A stretch of DNA of 64,000 nucleotides from the NCBI RefSeq assembly GCF_000418325.1, contig NC_021658.1, positions 9,128,001-9,192,000 on the forward strand, read 5' to 3'. Below are positions 54,833 to 63,099 of this stretch, one piece after another; positions within the stretch are counted from its first letter, which is position 1; each line of letters starts with the position of its first letter. The translations under genes were made by a program, and so were the position numbers. The notes beneath the pieces were generated by a model. That model did not search any database. It had not been told where the DNA came from and saw nothing but the letters and a program-made list of their open reading frames with translations. The DNA comes from Sorangium cellulosum So0157-2. Lineage in GTDB: Bacteria; Myxococcota_A; Polyangia; Polyangiales; Polyangiaceae.

Positions 54833-56137
54833 ATGCGACAGAGCGAATGGACCTGCCTCGCGGTGTTCGCCGCCATGAGCACGGCGCTGAGCTGCAATGC
54901 GATCTGGGGGATCTCCGAAGGTGAAATAGCCGATGATCCCGCGACGGGCGGCGCAGGCGGGGACGGCGGCGCAGGCGGGGACGGCGGCGCAGGCGGGGAC
55001 GGCGACGCAGGCGGGGACGGCGACGCAGGCGGGGACGGCGGCGCCGGGGATCCCCCTTCGGCGTGCCCCTCCGAGCCGTTCACCGGGCGCGCGCCGGGCG
55101 CGTGCCAGGCGTCCGACGCCGATCACGATTACCTCTCCGATCCGGAGAACTGCTGTGTTCCCGGCAGGAGCTGCCTCGGCGGCGCCTGCGACGAGGGCCG
55201 GTGCCAGCCGGTCCTCCTCACCTCGATCACCGAGGACCACGAGACGCTCGGCGTCGTGGTCGAGGGCGACGGCGACGACGCGCGCGTGCTGTGGGCGAGC
55301 GGCTACGGGAGCACGGTCTTCGCGACCGAGAAGGCGGCCTCCGGCTCGACCGAGCCGCTCGTGGTCCTCGACTCGCTCGTGACCATGCTCGCGCGCGACG
55401 GGCGCTCGCTGTTCATCACCGACTGGAGCGCGTCGGACGTGTACCGGATGCCGCTGGACGGGAACATCACTGTCCCCACGGTGGCGAGCGCCGAGGGACA
55501 GGCGCGCTTCCGGGCGCCTGTGGCCGGCGGCGGCTGGGTCTACTGGATCACCGGGATACCCCAGAACCCGGACCAGGAGGCCGACGCGCCCGACGCCCCG
55601 CAGCGCATCTGGGCGGCGCGGGTCGACAAGACCGATCAGACGGGCCTGCCGGTGCTCGACCGGGACACGTACGTCGGCGGCCTCGCGCTGGACGACACCC
55701 ATCTCTACTGGACCGAGCTGGAGCCCGGCAGCACGGAGAGCACGGTTCGACGGATGCCGATCGGCGAGCCCAGCGCGCCCGAGATCGTCGCGTCGATCCG
55801 CGTCGAGGACGACGAGCTGCCCGGGAACATCGCGGTGAGCGATCGCATTTACTGGATCCTCGGCGCGACCATTCATGCCGTGAACAAGGACGGCTCCGGC
55901 GCCGGGATGCTCGCGGCGGCGAACTACCCCACCCGGATCCTGGCGGACGCCACCTTCGTCTACTGGTACAGCGATGGCGCGAAGCAGCTCCAGCGGGTGC
56001 GCACCTCGGGCGGCGCCCCGGAGACGCTCGCCGACAGCACGTACATCAATGGCCTCGCGCAGGACTGCCGCGCCATCTACTGGACGACGTGGCATACCGA
56101 GGAATTGCCGGCCTCGGTGTTCAAGCTGGCCAAGTGA
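54833..56137 (+). CDS. Exported beta-propeller-like lipoprotein
   Basis: The product has 434 residues. The signal is MRQSEWTCLAVFAAMSTALSCN. A GGDGGAGGDG linker of about 35 residues follows; at DNA level it repeats a 15-bp unit. After a Cys-rich segment (ENCCVPGRSCLGGACDEGRC) the body is built of blades with YW/TDW-type ends (SLFITDWSASDVYRMPLDG, WVYWITGIPQ, HLYWTELEPG, RIYWILGATIHAVNKDGSG, FVYWYSDG, AIYWTTWHT), which fits a beta-propeller with DUF5050-type repeats. No enzyme motif. Surface role inferred. Confidence 0.77.
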   Translation: MRQSEWTCLAVFAAMSTALSCNAIWGISEGEIADDPATGGAGGDGGAGGDGGAGGDGDAGGDGDAGGDGGAGDPPSACPSEPFTGRAPGACQASDADHDYLSDPENCCVPGRSCLGGACDEGRCQPVLLTSITEDHETLGVVVEGDGDDARVLWASGYGSTVFATEKAASGSTEPLVVLDSLVTMLARDGRSLFITDWSASDVYRMPLDGNITVPTVASAEGQARFRAPVAGGGWVYWITGIPQNPDQEADAPDAPQRIWAARVDKTDQTGLPVLDRDTYVGGLALDDTHLYWTELEPGSTESTVRRMPIGEPSAPEIVASIRVEDDELPGNIAVSDRIYWILGATIHAVNKDGSGAGMLAAANYPTRILADATFVYWYSDGAKQLQRVRTSGGAPETLADSTYINGLAQDCRAIYWTTWHTEELPASVFKLAK

Positions 56138-56183
56138 ACCGCCGGGGGCCGGCGCGCGAGCCGGCCCTCGCGGGGCGCGGCCG

Positions 56184-56966
56184 TCAACGCGGCGTCTGCT
56201 TGCCCGTGGCCTGCGCGAGCTCGGCCCGCAGCGCGTCCAGCTCGGCCTGGAGCTTCCTGTTCGCCTCCCGCGCCTCGGCTTCGGCCTCCCTCGCCTTGGC
56301 CGCGGCCTCACGCTCCTTCGCCGCGGCCTCGTCCGGCGTCGGCAGCAGCTCACGGCCCTCCCTGTCGCGCGCCAGCCGGAGCATCGGGCCGACCGACGGG
56401 TCCTCCACCACGGTCCACCAGAGGCCCAGCGTCTCGCACGCGCAGAGATCCGGGTCGTCCGGCGACCGCTCCACGAGATCGCCGTCGAGCGCATCCCAGA
56501 CGCGGATCGGCCGCGCCCGGTCGTCTGGATCGAAGCGCACGACCTCGCGGATGCCCGCGGCGCGGTAGCGCTCGAGCTTCTCCTCCCACGCGGGCTCGCC
56601 CTCGTCCGACTCGCTCACGATCTCGACGCCGAGGTCGGGGGCCCCGTGCAGCCACGTCTTCCAGGTGCGGAAGGTCCGATGAGGCGCGCCCAGACGCACG
56701 AAGGCGTCGGGGGCGAGGCGCTTCCTCGGCGTCGTCGGGTCCCAGTAGACGAACTGGTCGGAGCCGAGCGTCGCTGCGTGGGCGAGCTCGCGCTTGAGGA
56801 TCAGGTACAGCGCGGTGCGGAGCTCCAGGTGGCGGTTCGTTTCGGGCACCTCTTCGGACTCCGGGAAGACCACCGGCTCGGGCGGGCGGCGGTAGACGTG
56901 GGCCCCCACCCGCCGGTGAGGCGCAGCGGGCGGACGGGCGGTCATCTCAGGCTCGACAGCGGACAT
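56184..56966 (-). CDS. Uma2-family (DUF820) endonuclease-fold protein
   Basis: The product has 260 residues. The Uma2 core shows ETNRHLELRTALYLILKREL, DQFVYWDPTTPRKRLAPDAFV (first acidic position), GAPDLGVEIVSESDEGEPAWEEKLERYRAAGIREVVRFDP (acidic and lysine positions). These match the PD-(D/E)XK arrangement of Uma2 proteins. A C-terminal coiled coil of about 50 residues (AKAREAEAEAREANRKLQAEL) follows. Family size and the coil are usual. AAAGG precedes ATG 56966. Substrate unknown. Confidence 0.88.
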   Translation of the reverse strand: MSAVEPEMTARPPAAPHRRVGAHVYRRPPEPVVFPESEEVPETNRHLELRTALYLILKRELAHAATLGSDQFVYWDPTTPRKRLAPDAFVRLGAPHRTFRTWKTWLHGAPDLGVEIVSESDEGEPAWEEKLERYRAAGIREVVRFDPDDRARPIRVWDALDGDLVERSPDDPDLCACETLGLWWTVVEDPSVGPMLRLARDREGRELLPTPDEAAAKEREAAAKAREAEAEAREANRKLQAELDALRAELAQATGKQTPR

Positions 56967-57301
56967 GGCCTTTCGCCGAGCGTAGCACGACCGCCGCCGT
57001 GCGGAGACGTTCGCCCCCTCTCCCATCCCAGGCCCAGCCCAGCCGCCGCGCCGAAAACCAGAGCTGCTTACGTCTCGCGCAGGCACCTCATTTCGCGCAG
57101 GCGCCTGAGCCGCACGCCGAGCAGCGTCGTCCATCGCGCCCGCCGGGACGCTGGCCTCGCGGCGGCCCGCAAAGGCGCGGGAGGACCCACGCGACAGCGA
57201 GCAGCACCTGGTCAGCTCCGACCGAGCTCAGCTATGTTGGAGACGGATCGATCGCCGGCCGCGCCGGCATCCCCCCTTCTTGAGCAGAGCGGAGGAATGC
57301 G
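56967..57301. other. Divergent intergenic region (335 bp)
   Basis: Between the Uma2 gene and the methyltransferase gene. A short direct repeat (CGCGCAGGC(A/G)CCT at about 57078 and 57098) and GGAGG at 57291-57295 for the next gene are the only notable features. Confidence 0.4.
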
Positions 57302-58351
57302 TTGACGTCCATGAATCTCGAAAAACCTACCTGTGACGACTCCTTGATGCGGCAGCTCGGGTATTCGGTCTACCAGCTGCCCATCATCAGCGTTGCCGAC
57401 GAGCTCGGGGTGTTCTCGCTCCTCGAGCAGGAGCCCGCCGGCATCGCCGAGGTGGCCGGGAAGCTTCACCTCAGCCTCCGCGCGACCGAGGCCCTCCTGG
57501 CCTCCCTGGCAGGCATGGGGCTCCTGGTGCGGTCTCATGGCAAGTTCCACCTCACCGAGACGTCTCGCAATTTCTTGATCCCGACCAAGCCGTTCTACTG
57601 GGGCTACTTCGTGCGGCTCATCTGCCAGGTTCCCATCACGCACGGCGCCTTGCTGGAGACGCTGCGGCGGGACGGGGCCGTCGCGTGGGGCGACGGCCAG
57701 GGCAAGGTCATCTCGGACGAGTGGGCAGCGGCCAACCTGTCGGACGAGCGGGCCTTCGTCTTCACCCAGGCGATGCACAGCCACTCGTTCGCGACCGCGG
57801 TCGGGCTCGCGCAGCGGGCCGAGCTCTCGGGCGTGGGGCGCCTCCTCGACGTCGCCGGCGGCTCCGGCTGCTTCAGCATCGCCCTGGCGCAGCAGAACCC
57901 CGGGGTGCGTTTCACCGTCGCCGAGCTGCCGCCCGTGTGCAAGACGACGAGGAGGTACGTCGCGGAGCACGGCCTCGAGGATCGCATCGACGTGCTGGAG
58001 CTCGACATGTTCCGCGACGCGTGGCCTCCGGGTCACGACGCGATCTTCTTCGCCAACATCCTCCATGACTGGGACAGCGCGCGCCAGCGGCGCTTGGTCC
58101 AGCGCAGCTTCGAGGCGTTGCCGCCGGGCGGCCGCGTCCTCATCTACGAGCTCCTGCTCTCGGACGGGCAGGACGGCCCGCTCACGGCGGCGCTGTTCTC
58201 CATGAACATGGTGTACATGACCCCCGGCAAGCAGTTCACGGCCGGCGAGCTCGACGAGCTCGTCCGCGGGTGCGGGTTCACCGACGTGTCCGTCATCCCG
58301 GTGTACGCGGGATACTCGCTCATCAGCGCCAGGAAGCCGCTCGCTCGGTGA
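57302..58351 (+). CDS. SAM-dependent O-methyltransferase (methyltransferase_2 type)
   Basis: The product has 349 residues. A TTG start at 57302 is favoured by GGAGG 6 bases upstream; the ATG at 57311 would have a spacing of 15. The N-terminal winged-helix dimerisation domain (LPIISVADELGVFSLLEQEPAG, LRATEALLASLAGMGLLVR) is followed by the catalytic domain: SAM motif LLDVAGGSGCFSIALAQ, DMFRDAWPPGHDAIFFANILHDWD with the usual catalytic histidine in HDWD, and LPPGGRVLIYELLL. This is the small-molecule O-methyltransferase type common in polyketide and carotenoid pathways; substrate unknown. Confidence 0.92.
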   Translation: MTSMNLEKPTCDDSLMRQLGYSVYQLPIISVADELGVFSLLEQEPAGIAEVAGKLHLSLRATEALLASLAGMGLLVRSHGKFHLTETSRNFLIPTKPFYWGYFVRLICQVPITHGALLETLRRDGAVAWGDGQGKVISDEWAAANLSDERAFVFTQAMHSHSFATAVGLAQRAELSGVGRLLDVAGGSGCFSIALAQQNPGVRFTVAELPPVCKTTRRYVAEHGLEDRIDVLELDMFRDAWPPGHDAIFFANILHDWDSARQRRLVQRSFEALPPGGRVLIYELLLSDGQDGPLTAALFSMNMVYMTPGKQFTAGELDELVRGCGFTDVSVIPVYAGYSLISARKPLAR

Positions 58352-58423
58352 CATCCTCCACCGCGGGCGCCCGGCGCCGCGGCGCCCCGAGCGAGCGGCA
58401 GGGCCGGCGCGCCCGGGCCCTCT

Positions 58424-59224
58424 TCACGGCGCGCAGCGCGTGATCGTCACCTCGCGCAGGCGCAGCTCCACGAGCGGTTTGTCGTCCTCGTCCGTCTCCA
58501 CGTGCGTCATCGCGGTGACCACCTCGACCGGCGCGCACTGGCCGAAGATCGTGTAATCGCCGTCGAGCCAGTCCGTCGCCACCTCCGTGATGTAAAACTG
58601 GCTCCCGTTGGTGTCGGCCCCGGCGTTGGCGTAAGCGAGCGTCCCCGCTCGATGCTCCAGCGCGGAGATCTCGTCGTCGAACTCGTACCCTGGCCAGCCC
58701 TCGCCGGTGCCGAGCGGGTCGCCGCCTTGCGCCATGAACTCCGGAATCACCCGGTGGAAGGTCAGCCCATCGTAGAACCGCCGCTTCACCCAGCTGCCGG
58801 TCGCCGAGTCCCGAAAGGGCCGGCGCCCGCGGGCGAGGCCGACGAAGTTGGCGACCGCGTTCGGGGCCTGCTCCGGGAAGAGCTCGCACGTGATCTCGCC
58901 CTTGTCGGTGTCGAGGATCGCGCGCAGCGGCCCAGGCCCCTCCGGGAGATCGGCGAGCGCCTCGGCCAGGGTGAACACCCCCGCCTCGGGATCGGCGGCG
59001 CCGGGGAGCACCTCCTCGGGCGCGTCGACATCGGGGCCGCACGCGGCGGCTCCACCGCCCCCGGCGCTCGCGCTGCTGGTCGAGGCGCTCGAGCCCGCGG
59101 CGCCTCCCCCGCCGCCGCCGCCGTCGCCATCGTCACAGCCGGCGGCGAACGGGAAGGCCAGGAGCATCGCGGCACAAAGGACGCTCGCATACCCACGAGG
59201 AGAAGACGCGGTTCGGATCTGCAT
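58424..59224 (-). CDS. Lipoprotein cyclophilin-type peptidyl-prolyl isomerase
   Basis: The product has 266 residues from ATG 59224. A lipoprotein signal ends LAFPFAAGCDDG, followed by a Gly/Ser linker. The cyclophilin fold starts with GPLRAILDTDKGEITCELFPEQAPNAVANFVGLARG and contains YDGLTFHRVIPEFMAQGGDP (active-site FHR.I..FM.QGGD), GTLAYANAGADTNGSQFYIT and the ending FGQCAPVEVVTAM. It catalyses proline isomerisation in the envelope. Upstream in-frame ATG 59290 lacks a signal. Confidence 0.9.
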   Translation of the reverse strand: MQIRTASSPRGYASVLCAAMLLAFPFAAGCDDGDGGGGGGGAAGSSASTSSASAGGGGAAACGPDVDAPEEVLPGAADPEAGVFTLAEALADLPEGPGPLRAILDTDKGEITCELFPEQAPNAVANFVGLARGRRPFRDSATGSWVKRRFYDGLTFHRVIPEFMAQGGDPLGTGEGWPGYEFDDEISALEHRAGTLAYANAGADTNGSQFYITEVATDWLDGDYTIFGQCAPVEVVTAMTHVETDEDDKPLVELRLREVTITRCAP

Positions 59225-59356
59225 CCGATCGACGCTCGCACGAGCCGTGCGAAAAAGCACGCCCGACTCGCCCAGGGATCTCGCGCGCAACGAGGCGACA
59301 AAACGCTCCTCGCCGGCGGGCCGGAGCGCGGCGGCCCCACCGGGCCCGCCCCGTCG

Positions 59357-59905
59357 TCACTGCGCCACCACGCCGAGCTGCTGAAACAGCGTCAGGTTGT
59401 CCTCGATATGCCAGTTGTCGGTGATACGGCCGTTCTGGACGCGCAGGATGTCGGTGGCGATGAAGTCCACGGCCTGCCCTGCGCCCTTCCTGTCGCCGAA
59501 CGTGCCGGTGAAGTGCCCTCGGAAGCGCAGGTGCGCCACCACGTGATCGCTGACGACGATCAGCTGCTCCACCTCGCAGCTCAGGTCCGGCACGGCGGCG
59601 CGGAAGCTCTTCGACGCGAACGCCGGGCCCGTCGGGCCCTGCGGGCGCCCCTTGGGCAAGGTGCGGTCCGTGAAGGTCGGCGCGATCGCCGCGTCGAGGT
59701 AGCGCTCATCGCCGGTGTTCCAGAACGCGTAGAACCGGCGCGCCGCGAGCACCTCCGCGTCGGCCTGCTCCCTCGGCAGGCTCCCGTCGACGACGAGCGA
59801 CCGCGGCGATGGCAGGTCCTCCGCGCCGGCGCCCTGCACGTAGCAGGCGCTCGCGGCGGCGAAGAGCGAGAGGGAGAGGGCGCTGATCAACAGGGTCTTT
59901 TTCAT
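59357..59905 (-). CDS. Exported SnoaL-like (NTF2-fold) protein
   Basis: The product has 182 residues; GAGGAG sets ATG 59905. The signal is MKKTLLISALSLSLFAAASAC. The NTF2/SnoaL core reads EVLAARRFYAFWNTGDERYLDAAIAPTFTDRTLPKG, AAVPDLSCEVEQLIVVSDHVVAHLRFRGHFTG and a DILRVQNGRITDNWHIEDNLTLFQQLG ending typical of ester-cyclase-like SnoaL proteins. The histidine and aspartate residues of the family are present. It is divergent from the LysR regulator. Confidence 0.85.
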   Translation of the reverse strand: MKKTLLISALSLSLFAAASACYVQGAGAEDLPSPRSLVVDGSLPREQADAEVLAARRFYAFWNTGDERYLDAAIAPTFTDRTLPKGRPQGPTGPAFASKSFRAAVPDLSCEVEQLIVVSDHVVAHLRFRGHFTGTFGDRKGAGQAVDFIATDILRVQNGRITDNWHIEDNLTLFQQLGVVAQ

Positions 59906-59952
59906 GGGACGTGTCTCCTCGGAACAAGCGATCTCGGACAGCCGATCGGGTC

Positions 59953-59988
59953 CGGTCGGCGCGCGCGCGCGCGCGCGCGCGCCGACCG
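59953..59988. repeat. (GC)12 tract inside a 36-bp perfect palindrome
   Basis: Twelve GC dinucleotides (59959-59982) are flanked by CGGTCG and CGACCG, giving a fully self-complementary 36-bp segment. It is a classic Z-DNA- or cruciform-forming sequence. Two 13-bp direct repeats follow (starting GCCGACCGACAGC at 59981 and 59994). It lies between the NTF2-fold gene and the LysR gene. Confidence 0.85.
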
Positions 59989-60125
59989 ACAGCGCCGACC
60001 GACAGCGCCGGCCGCGCTGAAGGACGCTGAACGACGCCGCGCCCGGGCACGGCGGGCCCGGCGCGGCGACACGAGCCACCTTGATCCTTTCCAGCGCGTA
60101 GGAAAATGGCCGCGATCGCCGAAAC

Positions 60126-60148
60126 ATCTTTTCGGATTTGTTGAAGAT
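60126..60148. promoter_or_regulatory. Candidate LysR-type binding site
   Basis: ATCTT-N13-AAGAT is an A/T-rich dyad 60 bases before the LysR start and in the shared promoter region with the NTF2-fold gene. Its shape (T-N11-A-like) fits LysR regulators. Confidence 0.4.
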
Positions 60149-60207
60149 CCCCCCCGGAGCGGCTACCCTGCCCCCGCTTCGCTGCCCGTGACTCGCCGGG
60201 GGTGCGC

Positions 60208-61176
60208 ATGGTCGAGCTGGAGGACATGCAGCTGTTCGTATGCGCCGTCGCGCGGGGCAGCCTCTCGGCGGCGGGGCGCGAGCTCGGGTTCTCGCCGGCC
60301 GTCGCCAGCAAGCGCATGACGCGGCTGGAGGCGGCGCTCGGCGTGCGCCTCCTCCAGCGCAGCTCGCGGCGCCTCACGCTCACCGCCGAGGGCGCGACCT
60401 ACCACGAGCGCTGCGTCGCCATCCTCGCCGACGTGCGCGAGGCCGAGCTCGCGGTGACCGCCGGCCAGGCCGAGGCGCGCGGCCTCCTGCACGTGTCGGC
60501 GCCGGTGGATCTCGGCCGCCGGTGGGTCGGGCCCGCCGCGGCCGACTTCGCGGCGGCGCACCCGGAGCTCCGCGTGCGCGTCAGCCTGTCGGACCGCGTG
60601 GTGGATCTGCTCGACGCCGGCGTGGACGTGGCCGTGCGCATCGGCGCGCTCGGCGACTCGCGCCTCGTCTCGCGCCGGCTGGCCCGGAGCCGCCGCGTGG
60701 TCTGCGGCGCTCCGGCCTACCTCGCGCGGCGCGGGTGGCCCCGCGCGCTCGCGGACCTCGACGCCCACGCGTGCATCGTGCTGCAGCGCCCCGGCATGCG
60801 CGCGCTCTCGTGGACCTTCCGCACCGAAGAGGGGCTCCACACCGTCCGCCCCGCCGGCCGCCTCGTGGCCGACAGCGGCGATCTGGTGCGCGACTGGGCC
60901 GTCGCCGGCCACGGCCTCGCCTTCAAGTCGATCTGGGACGTCGCCGCCGACATCGACGCCGGGCGCCTCGTCCCGCTGCTCACCGACCTGCCCTCGCGGG
61001 GCTCGGCCGTGCACGTGCTCTATCCGAGCCGCCGCTTCCAGCCCGCCAGGGCGCGGCTGTTCGTCGACTTCCTGGCGGAGCGCTTCGCCGCCCACGAGGC
61101 CGCGGTGCTGGCCGCGGCGACGCCGCGCGCCGCGCCGCCGGCCGCCCCTCGCCGCGCGCGCCCCCGCCCCGCCTGA
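60208..61176 (+). CDS. LysR-family transcriptional regulator
   Basis: The product has 322 residues. HTH: VELEDMQLFVCAVARGSLSAAGRELGFSPAVASKRMTRLEAALGVRLLQRSSRRLTLT. The effector domain includes GLLHVSAPVDLGRRWVGPAAADF, VDVAVRIGALGDSRLVSRRL and DWAVAGHGLAFKSIWDV. This is the standard length apart from a basic Pro/Ala/Arg tail. Likely target: the divergent NTF2-fold gene. ATG 60208 was preferred over GTG 60202. Confidence 0.92.
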   Translation: MVELEDMQLFVCAVARGSLSAAGRELGFSPAVASKRMTRLEAALGVRLLQRSSRRLTLTAEGATYHERCVAILADVREAELAVTAGQAEARGLLHVSAPVDLGRRWVGPAAADFAAAHPELRVRVSLSDRVVDLLDAGVDVAVRIGALGDSRLVSRRLARSRRVVCGAPAYLARRGWPRALADLDAHACIVLQRPGMRALSWTFRTEEGLHTVRPAGRLVADSGDLVRDWAVAGHGLAFKSIWDVAADIDAGRLVPLLTDLPSRGSAVHVLYPSRRFQPARARLFVDFLAERFAAHEAAVLAAATPRAAPPAAPRRARPRPA

Positions 61177-61215
61177 CGAGCGCCGCCGCGAAGGCGGCGA
61201 GAGGACACGCCCGCC

Positions 61216-61785
61216 TCAGGCGCCGCCCTGCCCGCCCGCGCCGAGCGCCGCCAGGAAATGCTCCCGCTCCGCGGCCGTCGGGCGCCGGCCCGAGAGGTAG
61301 CGCCGCTGGTGCGCGCGGGCCGCGCCGATCGCCGCCTGATTCAGGATCTTGATCGGCACCCTGGGCGCGTACAGGCTCGTCACCTCGAGCAGCGTCGTCG
61401 CGCCGGAGCCCGGCGAGAAGCGGTGAATCGCGAGCCCCCGCTTCCACAGCATGTTCTCCTCGATCGTATCGACGCGGATGGCGAACGCCTCCGGCGCGAC
61501 GCGCTCGGCCGAATACCGCGACGTCTGCGTGAACGGCCCGATCCCCGGGAGGCTCAGGCTCATCCGGAGCACGAAGCTCGGCTCGCGGTACGATCCCGAC
61601 TGCATCGCGCACTCCGTACCAGGGAAGAGCTCCCGCGCCTGGCCGTGCTGATCCCAGAAGACGGCGGCGGCGTCGAACGGGTCGATGTGCCCGAGCTCGA
61701 TGGTGAACCGGACGCCAGAGAGCCCCTGCGCCTCGTCGCGGACGGCCTCTGCGTGCTCGAGCTCCGTGTCCTCCTGCTGCCACAT
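61216..61785 (-). CDS. SRPBCC-like protein
   Basis: The product has 189 residues; GAGGAG 7 bases before ATG 61785. The middle has alternating strands (VRFTIELGHIDPFDAAAVFW, PSFVLRMSLSLPGIGPFTQTSRYSAERVA, AFAIRVDTIEENMLWKRGLAIHRFSPGS, TTLLEVTSLYAPRVP) and a long final helix (KILNQAAIGAARAHQRRYL), which resembles START/SRPBCC lipid-binding proteins. No active-site residues can be assigned. Cytosolic. Confidence 0.6.
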   Translation of the reverse strand: MWQQEDTELEHAEAVRDEAQGLSGVRFTIELGHIDPFDAAAVFWDQHGQARELFPGTECAMQSGSYREPSFVLRMSLSLPGIGPFTQTSRYSAERVAPEAFAIRVDTIEENMLWKRGLAIHRFSPGSGATTLLEVTSLYAPRVPIKILNQAAIGAARAHQRRYLSGRRPTAAEREHFLAALGAGGQGGA

Positions 61786-61948
61786 GATCGTCTCCTCGCC
61801 CGACGAAACGAGCCTATGGGAAGCGCGGCAGCGCATCAAGGAAGCGGCGGGCCGGCTCACGGACGCGCGACTCCGGCGAAGCCTTACGGCGCGTTCAGCA
61901 TGCCGGCATGGACCGCGCGCGGGGCGCGTTGCTACCCTCCCCGGCACC

Positions 61949-62920
61949 ATGAACTACCGCAATCTCGGACGCACCGGCCTGAAGGTCAGCCCTCTCTGCC
62001 TCGGCACGATGAACTTCGGCCCGGAGACCAGCGAGCCCGACAGCTTCGCCATCATGGACCGGGGTCTTCAGCACGGGATCAACTTCTTCGACACGGCCAA
62101 CGTGTACGGCCGGAAGCGCGGAGAGGGGATCACCGAGCAGATCGTCGGCCGCTGGCTCGCGCAGGGCGGCGGGCGGCGGGACCGCATCGTCCTCGCCACG
62201 AAGGTGTACGGCGCCATGGGCGAAGGGCCGAACGACAGGAGGCTCTCGGCCTATCACATCCGCCGGGCCTGCGAGGAGAGCCTGCGCCGCCTGCAGACGG
62301 ACCATATCGACCTCTACCAGATGCACCACGTCGACCGCGAGACGCCCTGGGACGAGATCTGGCAGGCGATGGAGCAGCTCGTCCGCGAGGGCAAGGTCCT
62401 CTACGTCGGCAGCAGCAACTTCGCCGGCTGGCACATCGCGCAGGCCAACGGGCTCGCCGCGCAGCGGCACTTCCTCGGCCTCGTCTCGGAGCAATGCGTG
62501 TACAACCTGAACGCGCGCACCGTCGAGCTGGAGGTCCTGCCCGCGTGCCGCGCCTTCGGCCTCGGCGTCCTGCCCTGGAGCCCGCTCGCCGGCGGGCTGC
62601 TCGGCGGCGCCCTCCAGAAGGCGCGCGAGGGCCGGCGCGCGTCGGCCGACGCGCAGGCGCGCATCGAGAAGAACCGCGCCAAGCTGGAGGCCTACGAATC
62701 GCTCTGCGCGGCGCTCGGCGAGAAGCCCGCCGACGTGGCCCTGGCCTGGCTGCTCAAGAACCCGGTCGTGACCTCGCCCATCATCGGCCCGCGCACCGCC
62801 GAGCAGCTCGACGGCAGCCTGCGCGCCCTCGAGATCCAGCTGTCCCCGGAGCACCTGAAGCGCCTCGACGAGGTGTTCCCCGGCCCCGGCGGCGAGGCGC
62901 CCGAGGCCTTCGCCTGGTAG
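61949..62920 (+). CDS. Aldo/keto reductase
   Basis: The product has 323 residues. Features: YRNLGRTGLKVSPLCLGTMNFG, the catalytic Asp and Tyr in INFFDTANVYG, Lys in RIVLATKVYG, His in DLYQMHHVD, the NADP-binding GVLPWSPLAGGLLGG and VTSPIIGPRTAEQLDGSL. This fits the AKR family of about 320 residues with NADPH dependence. Substrate unknown. The spacing upstream is 163 bp from the divergent SRPBCC gene. Confidence 0.93.
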   Translation: MNYRNLGRTGLKVSPLCLGTMNFGPETSEPDSFAIMDRGLQHGINFFDTANVYGRKRGEGITEQIVGRWLAQGGGRRDRIVLATKVYGAMGEGPNDRRLSAYHIRRACEESLRRLQTDHIDLYQMHHVDRETPWDEIWQAMEQLVREGKVLYVGSSNFAGWHIAQANGLAAQRHFLGLVSEQCVYNLNARTVELEVLPACRAFGLGVLPWSPLAGGLLGGALQKAREGRRASADAQARIEKNRAKLEAYESLCAALGEKPADVALAWLLKNPVVTSPIIGPRTAEQLDGSLRALEIQLSPEHLKRLDEVFPGPGGEAPEAFAW

Positions 62921-63099
62921 CGCGGCGCCGGGCGGCGCTCGCCGGCGCCGCCCGGCCCACTCGGCTCCACCTCCGCGCGGCGCCGGGCGCAGGAGTCGCG
63001 CCGCGGGACGGGTCGATTTCGATTCCCTGGCGTCGAGCGGGTGGCCTACGCTCCGGAGCCCGGAGGCGCGTCCAGCGACGCGCGCGGGAGGGGGTGGAC

